A stretch of 64,000 nt of DNA, from positions 1,922,001 through 1,986,000 of the forward strand of contig NZ_CP109132.1 of NCBI RefSeq assembly GCF_035918015.1, in the 5' to 3' direction. The DNA is from Streptomyces sp. NBC_01754. GTDB taxonomy: Bacteria; Actinomycetota; Actinomycetes; Streptomycetales; Streptomycetaceae. The position numbers and the translations under genes were made by a program. Shown here piece after piece: positions 25,612 through 35,623 of this stretch; within the stretch, counting starts at the first letter, position 1; each line of letters starts with the position of its first letter. The notes under the pieces are model-generated. The model was not told where the DNA came from. It did not search any database and saw only the letters and a list, made by a program, of their open reading frames with translations.

Positions 25612-26610
25612 ATGACAAGGCTGGGTCGACTGGCGACGGGGCTCGTGACGGCGACGGTGCTGACCGTGGGCGCGAGCGGCTGCGTGACGGTGCACGGCGA
25701 ACGGGCGGTGGTGCCGGGTGCGACGCGGTCCGAGGCCGCACAGGCCCTGGAGGACTTCACCGCCGCCTACAACAAGGCGGACAAGGCGTACGATCCGGCG
25801 CTGGACGCGGACCGGGTGACCGGTTCACTCGGCGCGATCAACCAGGCTGGGCTGAAGGCCCGTCAGAAGACCAGTCCGGACGGCAACACGGCGCACAAGC
25901 CGCTGGAGCTGACCGACGCCTCCTTCGTCATCCCCAAGAAGGCGGGCTGGCCGCGCTGGTTCCTGGCGGACGCCGACTCCAACCGCGGCGAGGACGGGGA
26001 GAAGCAGGACACCCGCTGGCTGCTGATGTTCCTGCGCACCGGCCCCGACGCGCCCTGGAAGGCGGCCTACCTGGCGGCCGTCGCCCCGTCCCAGGTGCCC
26101 GAGTTCCGCGAGGACGCCGACGGCTGGGCCTCGCCCGTCCCCTCCGCCGGGGCGGGCGAGGAGCTGGCCACCGATCCGGCGAAGCTGAGCGCGACGTACA
26201 CGGGGTACCTGGAGAAGGGGACCCCGGACGTCTTCGCACCGAGCACGACGACCTCCGGGTGGCGTGAGGCGCGTGAGAACACCCGCCGGGCCGGCTTCTC
26301 CTACCAGTACGTCGACCAGCCGCTGGACAGCGGGGCGTTCGCACCGCTGGGGCTGAGGACGAAGGACGGTGGGGCGCTGGTCTTCTTCACCAGCAAGCAC
26401 TTCGAGCGCCAGACGGCGGCCGAGGGGCTGCACCCGACGGTCACCCCGGAGGTCGAGGCACTCCTGAACGGCGAGGTGAAGAGCACCCTCACCAAGGAGC
26501 GGGTGTCCAGCCAGCTGGTGTACATCCCCGAGCGCGGCGACAAGGACGCCACCGGCACGGTGCGCGTGCTGAACCGGCTGCCCGGCCTGATCGCGGCGGA
26601 GGGCTCCTGA
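25612..26610 (+). CDS. Secreted lipoprotein of unknown function
   Basis: A 332-residue protein with a lipobox (VGASGC) after a hydrophobic signal. The mature part begins with a helical stretch (ATRSEAAQALEDFTAAYNKA). Two similar-sized halves follow, containing FVIPKKAGWPRWFLADADSN and GFSYQYVDQPLDSGAFAPLG. It resembles uncharacterised streptomycete lipoproteins (a DUF8094-like type by memory). ATG 25612 is preceded by AAGGCAACGG. Its role may be at the cell envelope; no enzyme motif is visible. Confidence 0.75.
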   Translation: MTRLGRLATGLVTATVLTVGASGCVTVHGERAVVPGATRSEAAQALEDFTAAYNKADKAYDPALDADRVTGSLGAINQAGLKARQKTSPDGNTAHKPLELTDASFVIPKKAGWPRWFLADADSNRGEDGEKQDTRWLLMFLRTGPDAPWKAAYLAAVAPSQVPEFREDADGWASPVPSAGAGEELATDPAKLSATYTGYLEKGTPDVFAPSTTTSGWREARENTRRAGFSYQYVDQPLDSGAFAPLGLRTKDGGALVFFTSKHFERQTAAEGLHPTVTPEVEALLNGEVKSTLTKERVSSQLVYIPERGDKDATGTVRVLNRLPGLIAAEGS

Positions 26611-26695
26611 CCCCGGCCGGCGCGTCTCCGGCCGGCGCACCCCCTGCCCGTACGTCCCCGGCCCGTGTGCCGGTGATCCGCCGGGCGGGGTGGTC

Positions 26696-27433
26696 TCAGC
26701 GCCCGAGGGGCCAGGCCACGGCGCCGTGGTCGAGGCCGCTCTCCGCGGCGGCGTACTGCGCGCAGGCGTCGGTGAGCGTCTCGAGCAGCGTCAGCGGGTC
26801 GGGCAGCGGATGCCCCGGGCCACGGATCCAGTGCACGTCCAGCTCACCGGGGAGCCGTGCGGGCGGCAGGAGCACATAGCTGCCGCGACAGTGCCAGCGC
26901 AGCCCCGGATGCTCGTCCATGGTCTCGGGATGGCAGTCCAGCTCGCACGGCCACCACTCGTCCTCGTCCTCGGGGGTGCCGCGGGTGGCGGTGAAGAACA
27001 GCATCCGGTCGTCGCCGGACAGGGCCACCGGCCCGACGTCGACGCCCGCGGCGATCAGCCGGTCCAGGGCGTCGCGGCCCGCGGGCAGCGGGACGTCCAG
27101 GACGTCGTGGATCATTCCGGTGGCGGTGATGAAGTTGGCCAGCGGCTGGCCCGCGGCCCAGCGCTCGATCTGGGCGCGGTCGGTGGTGGACTGCGTCTGC
27201 CACGCGAAGGAGACGGGGTGCCGGGCGGGGGTGGGACAGCCGATGCGCTCGCACGAGCACCGGTAGCCGACCGGGTGGGCGGCGGGTGAGATCGGCATCC
27301 CTGCCTCCGCCACGGCCAGGAGCAGTGCCAGCCGGGCCGCGTCGTCGGCCTCCGGCTGTGGTTTGGGCCGTCGGCGCAGCCACTGGGAGATCCTGCTCTC
27401 TGTGCCGCGATAGCGGCCGGAATCGGCGCCCAT
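26696..27433 (-). CDS. Prim-pol-domain-like protein, probably catalytically altered
   Basis: A 245-residue protein resembling streptomycete bifunctional DNA primase/polymerase N-terminal domains. The Cys-rich entry is YRCSCERIGCPTPARHPVSF, then TTDRAQIERWAAGQPLANFI and a DxD-like site reading DVLDVPLPAGRDALDRL. In active enzymes this site is usually a hydrophobic run ending in Asp-x-Asp; here the second Asp appears to be Pro. The C-terminal half keeps WHCRGSYVLLPPARLPGE. The ATG at 27433 is the start. It may act in DNA or signalling roles without polymerase activity, or the alignment may be off. Confidence 0.75.
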   Translation of the reverse strand: MGADSGRYRGTESRISQWLRRRPKPQPEADDAARLALLLAVAEAGMPISPAAHPVGYRCSCERIGCPTPARHPVSFAWQTQSTTDRAQIERWAAGQPLANFITATGMIHDVLDVPLPAGRDALDRLIAAGVDVGPVALSGDDRMLFFTATRGTPEDEDEWWPCELDCHPETMDEHPGLRWHCRGSYVLLPPARLPGELDVHWIRGPGHPLPDPLTLLETLTDACAQYAAAESGLDHGAVAWPLGR

Positions 27434-27486
27434 CTATCCCCTCACCTCAGCGGTTACGTGTCCATGGTCCCACCATCCTGCGCCTC

Positions 27487-27525
27487 GGGTGGCCCAAGTC
27501 CCCAAGTGGGGTGCTCAGGCCACCC
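27487..27525. other. Intergenic stem-loop
   Basis: GGGTGGCC at 27487-27494 pairs with GGCCACCC at 27518-27525. Inside the loop CCCC/GGGG around AAGT (27500-27511) can form a second stem. It lies between the start of the prim-pol gene and the end of the TetR gene, and could be a terminator for TetR-gene transcripts or a regulatory structure. Confidence 0.35.
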
Positions 27526-27609
27526 CGACAGAGTGGGCGTTTTCACCCCGGATGTCGGGAAACGGTGGGCCGGGAGAGGGTCCGGAGGGGTCCGGGGAGG
27601 GCGTCCGGG

Positions 27610-28254
27610 TCAGGTCCGTGGTGACAGACCGCGCAGGGCGTAGTCGACGACCTCGTCGGCGTAGGCATGGGTCAGCGGAAGGGTCCTCAGCAGCCAGCGG
27701 TGGGTCAACGGGGCGATCAGGAGCTCCAGCGCGGTACGCGGATCGATGTCCGCGCGCACCTCGCCGGCGTCCTGGGCGGCGCGCAGGCGTGTGACATACA
27801 ACTGAATCTGCGGGTCGAGCAGTTTTTCGACGAATTGTGCCCCGAGAGCCGGGTCGACGATGCCCTCGGCGGCCAGGGCCCGGGTCGGTGCGGCGGCGGC
27901 CGGGTCGTTCAGCTCGTCGACGGTGGCCCGCAGGACGGCCTTGAGGTCGGCCGCCAGATCACCGGTGTCCGGGATCCCGTCGCCGCCCGCTTCCGCCGCC
28001 CCCTCCCCCGCCGCCTCCGCCGCCTCGGCGGCCTGCCGGGCGGCCAGGTCGAGGAACGCCTCCATCAGCACGGCGGCCTTCGACGGCCACCACCGGTAGA
28101 TCGTCTGCTTGCCGACCCCGGCGCGGGCGGCGATCCCCTCGATCGTCGTCCTCGTGTAACCCTCCTCGCCGACGAGCGCCAGGGCGGCGTCGTAGATCGC
28201 GCGGCGCGAGCGGTCGCTGCGGCGGGTGGAGTCGGGGGCCTTGCGCGGTGCCAT
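27610..28254 (-). CDS. TetR/AcrR-family transcriptional regulator
   Basis: A 214-residue repressor-type protein. The helix-turn-helix is near residues 18-65 (RRAIYDAALALVGEEGYTRT, then IEGIAARAGVGKQTIYRWWP). A C-terminal ligand-binding domain (TetR_C_11-like) contains YVTRLRAAQDAGEVRADIDP and LELLIAPLTHRWLLRTLPLT. The ATG at 28254 is directly before MAPRKAPDSTRRSDRSR. Its neighbour on the other side is the divergently oriented ddaH-like gene, a possible but unproven target. Confidence 0.9.
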   Translation of the reverse strand: MAPRKAPDSTRRSDRSRRAIYDAALALVGEEGYTRTTIEGIAARAGVGKQTIYRWWPSKAAVLMEAFLDLAARQAAEAAEAAGEGAAEAGGDGIPDTGDLAADLKAVLRATVDELNDPAAAAPTRALAAEGIVDPALGAQFVEKLLDPQIQLYVTRLRAAQDAGEVRADIDPRTALELLIAPLTHRWLLRTLPLTHAYADEVVDYALRGLSPRT

Positions 28255-28483
28255 CCGGTCAATCTACAGGGCGCGGCCCGATACGTACCGTCTTGCCCGT
28301 CGCCTCCGTACCGGGGGTCCCCCATCCGGAAGGGAGCGGGCCTCCCCACCCGGAAGGGCCGCAGAACCACCCGTTCGGATCACTGTGCATCCGGCCCGCC
28401 CGGGCGCACCATGAACGCACGCACCCACCCCGTGCGCATCCCACCGTTCCGCAGCCGAGGCTGCCGTTCGTGAGGAGCCTGCA

Positions 28484-29302
28484 TTGAACCGTGACGCCAC
28501 CCCTCGTCGCTATCTGATGTGCGCCCCGGCCCACTTCGAGGTCACGTACTCCATCAACCCGTGGATGGACCCCTCGAAACCCGTGGACCTGCCCCTGGCC
28601 ACCACCCAGTGGGAGGACCTGCGCGACCGCTACCGTTCCCTGGGCCACACCGTCGAACTGCTCACCCCGCGCCCCGATCTGCCGGACATGGTCTTCGCCG
28701 CCAACGGCGCCACCGTGATCGGCGGCCGGGTGCTCGGCGCCCTGTTCGCCTACCGCGAGCGGTACGCGGAGGCCGAGGCGCACCGGGAGTGGTTCCGGGC
28801 CCACGGCTTCACCGACATCCGTGAACCGGACCACGTCAACGAGGGTGAGGGCGACTTCGCCGTCACCGCCTCCTACCTGCTGGCCGGGCGCGGTTTCCGC
28901 TCCAGCCCGCTCTCCCACGCCGAGGCGCAGGAGTTCTTCGGGCGCCCGGTGATCGGGCTGGATCTGGTCGAACCGCGCTACTACCACCTGGACACGGCGC
29001 TGTGTGTCCTGGACGACGCGGCCGACGAGATCATGTACTACCCGGGGGCGTTCTCGCCGGGCAGCCGCGCCGTGCTGGCCCGGCTCTTCCCCGACGCGCT
29101 GATCGCCGGGGAGGCCGACGCGGCGGCCTTTGGTCTGAACGCGGTCAGCGACGGGCGCCACGTGCTGCTCCCCCAGGCCGCGGTGGGCCTGTTCGATCCG
29201 TTGCGGGACCGGGGCTTCGAGCCGGTCCCGATGGACCTGGGCGAGCTGCTGAAGGGCGGTGGCAGCGTGAAGTGCTGCACCCAGGAGCTGCGGGGTCAGT
29301 GA
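28484..29302 (+). CDS. ddaH: Dimethylarginine dimethylaminohydrolase-type amidinotransferase
   Basis: A 272-residue enzyme of the guanidine-modifying superfamily, expected to hydrolyse dimethylarginine or arginine-like guanidines (citrulline release). Substrate-binding acid residues are in DMVFAANGATVIGG and EGEGDFAV. The catalytic His is in RYYHLDTALCVLDD and the nucleophile Cys is in VKCCTQEL. The TTG at 28484 follows GAGGAGCC at good spacing and is followed by the conserved YLMCAPAHFEVTYSINPWMD. Its last bases overlap the convergent rsm22-like gene. Confidence 0.88.
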   Translation: MNRDATPRRYLMCAPAHFEVTYSINPWMDPSKPVDLPLATTQWEDLRDRYRSLGHTVELLTPRPDLPDMVFAANGATVIGGRVLGALFAYRERYAEAEAHREWFRAHGFTDIREPDHVNEGEGDFAVTASYLLAGRGFRSSPLSHAEAQEFFGRPVIGLDLVEPRYYHLDTALCVLDDAADEIMYYPGAFSPGSRAVLARLFPDALIAGEADAAAFGLNAVSDGRHVLLPQAAVGLFDPLRDRGFEPVPMDLGELLKGGGSVKCCTQELRGQ

Positions 29303-30294
29303 GCGTGGGCATGGGGCGGCCAGGGGTCGCCCCACGCCGTGTCCCGGGCCGCGCGGTAGAGCTCGCCGTGCCGCTTGGTGACCGTGGTGCGCTCGAGGCC
29401 CTCGTCCTTCGTACAGAGCTCCAGCAGCACCTGGCCCTTGCGGATCTGGGGCCTGCGGGTGACCCGGGCGCCCACCGGACCGGCGGGGAAGCGGGTCGCC
29501 ACCACGTAGCTGAACTTCTCGTCCTCGTGGCTGAGCGAGCCGCCCTTGACCTGGCGGTGCAGGGACGAGCGGCTGACCCGTGCGGAGAAGTGGCACCAGT
29601 CCGTGCCCGGCTCGATGGGGCAGGCGGCGCTGTGCGGGCAGGGCGCGGCGACGCCCAGACCGGCGGCGGTCAGCCGGTCGCGGGCCTCGATGATCCGGGC
29701 GTAGCCGTCGGGGGTGCCCGGCTCCACGACCACCACCGCCTGGGCGGCGCCGGCGACGGCGTCGACCAGGGCGTTCCGGTCCTTGGGGGTGAGCTCCTTG
29801 AGCACGTAGCTGACGGTGGCCAGGTCGGTGGGCCCCAGCTCCAGCGCCGTACCGATCCTGGCCCGCTGCCAGGTGGCGCCCCGCAGTCCGGGGACGCCGG
29901 AGACCTCGGCGAGTTCGCGGCCGAGCTCCAGGGCGGGCTCCGCCCAGTCCAGGACCGTGGTCCGGGGCCCCTCCCAGGCCCCGGCGACCGCCCAGCTCGC
30001 CGCGCCCGTGCCGCCCCCGATGTCGGTGTGCGTGGCGGGCGCCCAGTCCGGGGCCGCCTCGCGGAGGGCGTCCAGGCAGGCCCGTACGGCCTCGAAGGTC
30101 GCGGGCATGCGGTACGCGGCGTAGGCGGCGACGTCCGAGCGGTTGCGCAGGACCGGTGCGTCGGTGGGGGTGCTCCCTCGGTAGCTGGCGATCAGCCGGT
30201 CGACCGCCTGCGCCGCCTGGGTGGGCGGCAGCCCGTCGAGCAGCTCGGTCAGGGCGGTGCGCAGGGCTTCGGCGGTGGGGAGGGTGGCGTTCAC
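29296..30294 (-). CDS. Small ribosomal subunit Rsm22 family methyltransferase
   Basis: A 332-residue SAM-dependent methyltransferase of the Rsm22 type, related to mitoribosomal assembly factors. The N-terminal helical part ends in SDVAAYAAYRMPATFEAVRA. The SAM loop is HTDIGGGTGAASWAV. Further elements are TVLDWAEPALELGRELAEVS, ATVSYVLKELTPKDRNAL and VVVEPGTPDGYARIIEARD. The Cys cluster reads APCPHSAACPIEPGTDWCHF, fitting the metal-binding cysteines of this family. The GTG at 30294 opens VNATLPTAEALRTALTELLD. Confidence 0.88.
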   Translation of the reverse strand: MNATLPTAEALRTALTELLDGLPPTQAAQAVDRLIASYRGSTPTDAPVLRNRSDVAAYAAYRMPATFEAVRACLDALREAAPDWAPATHTDIGGGTGAASWAVAGAWEGPRTTVLDWAEPALELGRELAEVSGVPGLRGATWQRARIGTALELGPTDLATVSYVLKELTPKDRNALVDAVAGAAQAVVVVEPGTPDGYARIIEARDRLTAAGLGVAAPCPHSAACPIEPGTDWCHFSARVSRSSLHRQVKGGSLSHEDEKFSYVVATRFPAGPVGARVTRRPQIRKGQVLLELCTKDEGLERTTVTKRHGELYRAARDTAWGDPWPPHAHAH

Positions 30295-30394
30295 CGCCGA
30301 ATTGTAGGCGAACGGGCCCACCCGGCCGCGGCCCACCGGCCCCGGCCCCGGACCACCTGCTCCGGAACAACGGGTGTCGGCCGCGCGGCCCCTG

Positions 30395-31729
30395 TCAGTT
30401 CGCCACCGCCCGGCCCTCCGGGGAGGCCGTGCCGTTCTGCCACGGCCGGCACAGCAGCAGGAAGCACGCCATCGCCGCCAGGGCGCAGACCACCTGGACC
30501 ACGGCCATGGGGACGGCGGTCTTCTCACCCGCGATCCCCACGAGCGGCGAGGCGATGGCGCCGACGAGGAACTGGGAGGTCCCCAGCAGCGCGGAGGCGG
30601 AGCCGGCCGCGTGCCTGGTCCGCATCAGGGCCTGGGAGTTGGTGTTGGGCATCGCCAGACCCATGCACGACATCAGGACGAAGAGCCCCACGGCGATCGG
30701 CAACAGCCCGACGTCGCCGAAGACCCCGGACGTCATCAGCAGCAGGGCGATCGCGGCGAGGGAGATGACCGCGAGGCCGAAACCGAGCGCCTTGTCCAGG
30801 CTGACCCGGCCCACCAGGATCTTGCCGTTGATCTGGCCCACCGCGATCAGACCGATGGAGTTGACCCCGAAGAGCAGGCTGAAGGTCTGCGGCGAGGCCC
30901 CGTAGATCTCCTGGACGACGAACGGGGACGCGCTCACGTAGGCGAAGAGCGTGGCGAAGGCGAGGCTGCCCGCGATCATGTACCCGGCGAACACACGGTC
31001 GGCGAGCAGGTGGCGCATGGTACGCAGCGCGTCGCCGATGCCGCCGGTGTGCCGGTCGGACTCGGGAAGCGTCTCGTGCAGCCACTTCCACACGACGAGG
31101 GTCAGCGCCACCCCCACGAGGGTGAGCACCACGAAGATGCCGCGCCAGTCGGTGAAGCGCAGGACCTGCCCGCCGATGACGGGGGCGATGACGGGCGCCA
31201 CGCCCGAGATCAGCATCAGGGTGGAGAAGAACCGGGCCATCTCCATGCCCTCGTAGAGGTCACGGACCACGGCCCGGGAGATCACGATGCCGGCCGCTCC
31301 TGCCAGGCCCTGGAGGAGCCGGAAGCCGATGAGGAGTTCGGCGGACGGGGCGAGGGCGCAGATCGCGGTGGCGGCCACGTAGACGATCATGCCGAGGAGC
31401 AGCGGCTTACGGCGGCCCCAGCGGTCGCTCATCGGCCCGACCACCAGCTGACCGAGCGCCATGCCGGTGAGGCAGGCCGTCAGGGTGAGCTGGACGGTGG
31501 ACGCCGGTGCGTTCAGGGAGTCGGTGACCTCCGGCAGGGCCGGGAGGTACATGTCCATGGAGAGGGGTGGCAGCGCGGTGAGCCCGCCCAGCACCAGGGT
31601 GACCAGGAGTCCGGCCCGCCGGGCGGCGGGAGACGACAGGCCGTCGGAGGCGCCCGGTACGGCACCCTTCTTCGTCGGAATGGATATGTGTTCTTCTTGC
31701 TGGGCCCGGCTCACGCCGCTGTCCGGCAT
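30395..31729 (-). CDS. Bcr/CflA-family multidrug MFS exporter
   Basis: A 444-residue 12-helix drug:H+ antiporter. Family signals are LPPLSMDMYLPALPEVTDSL, GQLVVGPMSDRWGRRKPLLL and RLLQGLAGAAGIVISRAVVR, then CMGLAMPNTNSQALMRTRHA in the second half. A hydrophilic N-terminal extension of about 35 residues precedes helix 1. ATG 31729 is divergent from the oxidoreductase gene. Expected to export small antibacterials such as bicyclomycin-like compounds or sulfathiazole; substrate unknown. Confidence 0.92.
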   Translation of the reverse strand: MPDSGVSRAQQEEHISIPTKKGAVPGASDGLSSPAARRAGLLVTLVLGGLTALPPLSMDMYLPALPEVTDSLNAPASTVQLTLTACLTGMALGQLVVGPMSDRWGRRKPLLLGMIVYVAATAICALAPSAELLIGFRLLQGLAGAAGIVISRAVVRDLYEGMEMARFFSTLMLISGVAPVIAPVIGGQVLRFTDWRGIFVVLTLVGVALTLVVWKWLHETLPESDRHTGGIGDALRTMRHLLADRVFAGYMIAGSLAFATLFAYVSASPFVVQEIYGASPQTFSLLFGVNSIGLIAVGQINGKILVGRVSLDKALGFGLAVISLAAIALLLMTSGVFGDVGLLPIAVGLFVLMSCMGLAMPNTNSQALMRTRHAAGSASALLGTSQFLVGAIASPLVGIAGEKTAVPMAVVQVVCALAAMACFLLLCRPWQNGTASPEGRAVAN

Positions 31730-31814
31730 CCTCGTCTCCGCTTCGTTGAAACCGCATCTATGCTCTCAGGTCAGTCGTAGTGGTCGGTACCTTTTCGGGT
31801 GAGAGCGGGCAGGC

Positions 31815-32819
31815 ATGGGCGGAACGGTGCGTTGGGGTGTTCTGGCGACGGGTGGCATAGCCGCGACGTTCACAGGGGATCTGCTCGCGATGAAGGACTC
31901 GGGGGCCGAGGTCGTGGCGGTCGCCTCACGGGCGGAGACCTCCGCGCGGGCGTTCGCCGAGCGGTTCGGGATCGAGCGGGCGTACGGCAGCTGGGCGGAG
32001 CTCCTCGCCGACGAAGACATCGATGTCGTGTACGTGGCCACACCGCACTCCGCCCACCGGGAGGCGGCCGGGCTCGCCCTGGAGGCCGGCAAGCACGTGC
32101 TGTGCGAGAAGGCGTTCACACTCAACGCGCGCCAGGCGCGGGAGCTGGTGGACCTGGCCCGGGAGCGCGGGCTGTTCCTGATGGAAGCCATGTGGACGTA
32201 CTGCAATCCGGTCATCCGCCGGATGACGGAGCTGGTACGGGACGGCGCCATCGGCGAGATCCGCACGGTGCAGGCCGACTTCGGTTTCGCCGGCTCCTTC
32301 GGCGCCGAACACCGGCTGCGGGACCCCGCGCTGGGCGGCGGGGCGCTGCTGGACCTCGGCGTCTACCCGGTGTCGTTCGCCCAGCTGCTGCTGGGCGAGC
32401 CGGACCGGGTCCAGGCCGACGCGCTGCTGTCCCCGGAGGGCGTCGACCTGAACACCGGGATGCTGCTCGGCTGGGAGTCGGGCGCCACGGCCCTGCTGGG
32501 CTGCTCGATCGTCGGGGACCTGCCGACGGTGGCCTCGGTCACCGGCACGGGCGGGCGGATCGATTTCCCGCAGGGCTTCTTCCACCCGGAGCGCTTCGTC
32601 CTGCACCGGCCGGGCCGGGAGCCCGAGGAGATCACCACGGGCCCGGGGCCCCGGGGTCTGACCGGCATGCAGTTCGAGGCGGCCGAGGTGACGCGGGCGC
32701 TGCTGGCGGGCGAGACGGAGTCCCCGCTGGTGCCTCTGGAGGGATCGCTCGCCGTGATGCGGACGCTCGACGCGGTACGGGACCGCGTCGGCGTCCGCTA
32801 TCCGGCCGACGAGCGCTGA
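31815..32819 (+). CDS. Gfo/Idh/MocA-family oxidoreductase
   Basis: A 334-residue NAD(P)-dependent dehydrogenase. The Rossmann start is VRWGVLATGGIAATFTGDLL. The core motif is DVVYVATPHSAHREAAGLAL, followed by the catalytic Lys in GKHVLCEKAFTLNARQAREL and FLMEAMWTYCNPVIRRM. The C-terminal beta-sheet domain contains RDPALGGGALLDLGVYPVSF. It resembles trans-dihydrodiol dehydrogenases and sugar dehydrogenases. The ATG is at 31815. Substrate unknown. Confidence 0.92.
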   Translation: MGGTVRWGVLATGGIAATFTGDLLAMKDSGAEVVAVASRAETSARAFAERFGIERAYGSWAELLADEDIDVVYVATPHSAHREAAGLALEAGKHVLCEKAFTLNARQARELVDLARERGLFLMEAMWTYCNPVIRRMTELVRDGAIGEIRTVQADFGFAGSFGAEHRLRDPALGGGALLDLGVYPVSFAQLLLGEPDRVQADALLSPEGVDLNTGMLLGWESGATALLGCSIVGDLPTVASVTGTGGRIDFPQGFFHPERFVLHRPGREPEEITTGPGPRGLTGMQFEAAEVTRALLAGETESPLVPLEGSLAVMRTLDAVRDRVGVRYPADER

Positions 32820-32840
32820 CGCGGGGCGGGCACGGGGTTG

Positions 32841-32890
32841 CGGGCCCCACGCCCCGTCAGGGCGCCGCCCCTGACGGGGCGTGGGGCCCG
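32841..32890. terminator. Strong bidirectional terminator
   Basis: A perfect 20-bp inverted repeat (32841-32860 with 32871-32890), extendable by two pairs, around an 8-10 base loop. It lies between the convergent oxidoreductase and phoD genes and serves both strands. No U-tract is present, as usual in Streptomyces. Confidence 0.88.
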
Positions 32891-32891
32891 A

Positions 32892-34562
32892 TCACGCGGG
32901 AGTGAGCCCCGGGTTCCCGGCCTCGGTCACGAAGGACCCGGCCGTGCTGACGGGTGCCCCGGGCGTGGTGACCGCCGGCACGGTGCGGAAGTCGGCGCGG
33001 GCCCGCTCCCGGTCGAGACCGACGCGCACATAGCCTCGGCGCCCGTCGTAGAACCTCATGTGCGGGTTGGCCTGGGTGAGGTTGTTCCAGTTGGCCGGCT
33101 TCTCGGCGCCGTCCTTGCCGCTGGTGATCGAGGTGGCCACGATCTCCGTGCCGACGGTCCGGGAGTCCGGGTCGTCGAAGTCCTTCTTCAGGTCGAAGCC
33201 GTAACCGACGTGCACGTCGCCGGTGAGGACCATCAGGTTCTCGATACCGGCCGCCTCGGCCCCGTCCATGATCCGCTGCCGGGAGGCCGGGTAGCCGTCC
33301 CAGGCGTCCATGGACAGCTTGAAGGCGTCCGTCGGCACGTCGCGCCGCTGGGAGAAGGCGACCTGCTGGGGCACCAGGTTCCAGCGGGCCCGCGACTGCT
33401 TCCAGCCGTCGATCAGCCAGCGTTCCTGGGCGGCGCCCGTCATGGTGCGCGCAGGGTCCTCGGACTCCGGCCCGGGGACCCGCCAGCCGTCGCCGTACGC
33501 CTGGTCGCTGCGGTACTGGCGGGTGTCGAGGACGTCGAACTGGGCGAGCCGCCCGAAACGCAGGCGGCGGTAGAGCCGCATGTCCGGACCGATGGGGCGC
33601 TGCGGGGTGCGCAGCGGCTGGTTCTCCCAGTACGCGCGGTAGGCGGCGGCCCTGCGCAGCAGGAACTCCTCCGGGGGGACGTCGTTCTCCGGGGTGTCGC
33701 CCGCGTAGTTGTTCTCGGTGTCGTGGTCGTCCCAGGTGACGACGAAGGGGTGCGCGGCGTGGGCGGCGCGCAGGTCGGGGTCGGACTTGTAGAGCCCGTA
33801 CCGCATCCGGTAGTCGTCCAGCGTGAGCGTCTCACGGTTGAAGTGGGCCGGGAGGACGCGGTCGGTGTAGGCGCGGGCGCCGCCGGTGGCGCTGACCGCG
33901 TACTCGTACAGGTAGTCGCCGAGGTGGAACACCACGTCCACGTCCTCGGCGGCGAGGTGCCGGTAGGCCGTGTAGTAGCCGTCGTGGTACGCCTGGCAGG
34001 AGACGGCGGCGAAGGTGAGGGAGCTGGTGGCGGCGCTCGCGGAGGGCGCGGTGCGGGTGCGGCCGGTGGGGCTGGTCCAGTCGCCGGCGCGGAAGCGGTA
34101 GTAGAGGACGCGGTCGGAGTCGAGGCCCCCGGCATCGACGTGGACGCTGTGGGCGAACTCCGGGTGGGCGGTGGCCGAACCGCGCCGCACGACCCGCCGG
34201 AAGCGCTCGTCGCGGGCGATCTCCCAGCCGACCTGGACCCGTCGGGCGGGCATTCCGCCGTCGGCCTCGTAGGGGCGGGGCGCGAGTCGGGTCCACAGCA
34301 CGACCGAGTCGGGCCGTGGATCGCCGGAGGCCACACCGAGACTGAAGGGGTCCTCGGCGATCTTCCGGGCGTCCAGCTCGGCGGCGCTCGCGGCTCCGGC
34401 GGCGGGCAGGCCGACGGAGAAGGCCAGCGCGGCGGCCGCGCCGGTGACCGTGAGGAACCGGCGGCGGTCCGAACCGGCCCCGATACGCCGGGCGGCGGTG
34501 CGCAACGCGTCGGAACGGCCGCCCCGCCGTCCGGTGGCGGTGCTGATCTGTGCAGGTGTCAT
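32892..34562 (-). CDS. phoD: Secreted alkaline phosphatase, PhoD type
   Basis: A 556-residue Tat-exported phosphodiesterase/phosphatase. The twin-arginine signal is [20 protein letters not shown]. The N-terminal PhoD domain starts [20 protein letters not shown]. Metal-binding segments are [51 protein letters not shown] and [18 protein letters not shown]. The ATG at 34562 follows GGGAGGGG. Such enzymes use Fe and Ca and are normally induced by phosphate starvation; no clear PHO box was identified. Confidence 0.95.
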   Translation of the reverse strand: MTPAQISTATGRRGGRSDALRTAARRIGAGSDRRRFLTVTGAAAALAFSVGLPAAGAASAAELDARKIAEDPFSLGVASGDPRPDSVVLWTRLAPRPYEADGGMPARRVQVGWEIARDERFRRVVRRGSATAHPEFAHSVHVDAGGLDSDRVLYYRFRAGDWTSPTGRTRTAPSASAATSSLTFAAVSCQAYHDGYYTAYRHLAAEDVDVVFHLGDYLYEYAVSATGGARAYTDRVLPAHFNRETLTLDDYRMRYGLYKSDPDLRAAHAAHPFVVTWDDHDTENNYAGDTPENDVPPEEFLLRRAAAYRAYWENQPLRTPQRPIGPDMRLYRRLRFGRLAQFDVLDTRQYRSDQAYGDGWRVPGPESEDPARTMTGAAQERWLIDGWKQSRARWNLVPQQVAFSQRRDVPTDAFKLSMDAWDGYPASRQRIMDGAEAAGIENLMVLTGDVHVGYGFDLKKDFDDPDSRTVGTEIVATSITSGKDGAEKPANWNNLTQANPHMRFYDGRRGYVRVGLDRERARADFRTVPAVTTPGAPVSTAGSFVTEAGNPGLTPA

Positions 34563-34709
34563 ATGCCCCTCCCGTGCATGCCGGATGGTGTCAGAGGCGT
34601 TGCGGTGCGGCGCGACGACTCCCCGCCGGCACGTACACGACATCCATATGGCGGTGTGGTGAGCACCGCGTGCCCGCTCCCGCCGTGGGCGCGGCTACGC
34701 TGCCGGATC

Positions 34710-35465
34710 ATGGACGCTGAGCGGAAGTTCGCCGTGGTGACGGGTGCCGGATCCGGTATCGGCAGGGCCGTCGCCCTCACTCTCGCGGGCGCGGGCTGGA
34801 CGGTGGCGCTGGCGGGCCGGCGCACCGCACCCCTGGAGGAGACCGCCGCCGCGACCGGCCGGGGCGACACGGTGTGCGTGCCCACGGACGTGACGGACCC
34901 GCAGGCGGTGGCCGCGCTCTTCACCGCCCTACGCGCACGTTTCGGCCGGGTGGACCTGCTCTTCAACAACGCCGGTTCCTTCGGGCCGCGTTCGGCTCCC
35001 GTAGACGAGCTGACGTACGAGGAGTGGCGGAGCGTGGTCGACGTCAACCTGACCGGGTCGTTCCTCTGTGCCCAGGCGGCGTTCCGGCTGATGAGGGAGC
35101 AGGACCCGCAGGGCGGTCGGATCATCAACAACGGCTCGATCTCCGCGCATGTGCCGCGCCCTCACTCGGTCGCGTACACGGCGACGAAGCACGCCGTCAC
35201 CGGGCTGACGAAGTCCCTGTCGCTGGACGGGCGGCCGTACCGGATCGCCTGCGGTCAGATCGACGTCGGCAACGCGGCGACCGACATGACCGAGCGGATG
35301 CGGACCGGAACCCTCCAGGCCGACGGCAGGACGGCCGTCGAACCCGTGATGGACGCGGACGACGTGGCGCGCACGGTCCTGCACATGGCGGAGCTGCCGC
35401 TGGAGGCCAACGTGCAGTTCGCGACGGTCATGGCGACGGCGATGCCGTACATCGGCCGGGGCTGA
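34710..35465 (+). CDS. Short-chain dehydrogenase/reductase
   Basis: A 251-residue classical SDR. The cofactor loop is [34 protein letters not shown] carries the NNAG motif. The active site is [20 protein letters not shown] with YTATK (Tyr and Lys). The C-terminus reads [18 protein letters not shown]. It starts at ATG 34710, divergent from phoD. Substrate unknown. Confidence 0.92.
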   Translation: MDAERKFAVVTGAGSGIGRAVALTLAGAGWTVALAGRRTAPLEETAAATGRGDTVCVPTDVTDPQAVAALFTALRARFGRVDLLFNNAGSFGPRSAPVDELTYEEWRSVVDVNLTGSFLCAQAAFRLMREQDPQGGRIINNGSISAHVPRPHSVAYTATKHAVTGLTKSLSLDGRPYRIACGQIDVGNAATDMTERMRTGTLQADGRTAVEPVMDADDVARTVLHMAELPLEANVQFATVMATAMPYIGRG

Positions 35466-35623
35466 ACCACCGCTCCCCCTGTCCACGTCCGCCCGGAACA
35501 CGGCGTCGGTGGTGTGGACCCGCACTCTCAGGCCAACCCACCCGTAGGCGGGGCGGGTTGACCTGCGCATCGGTATCCTGACGCCGCAGTCGCCCGTGCA
35601 CCGGATCAGAGAGCAGGACCGCG

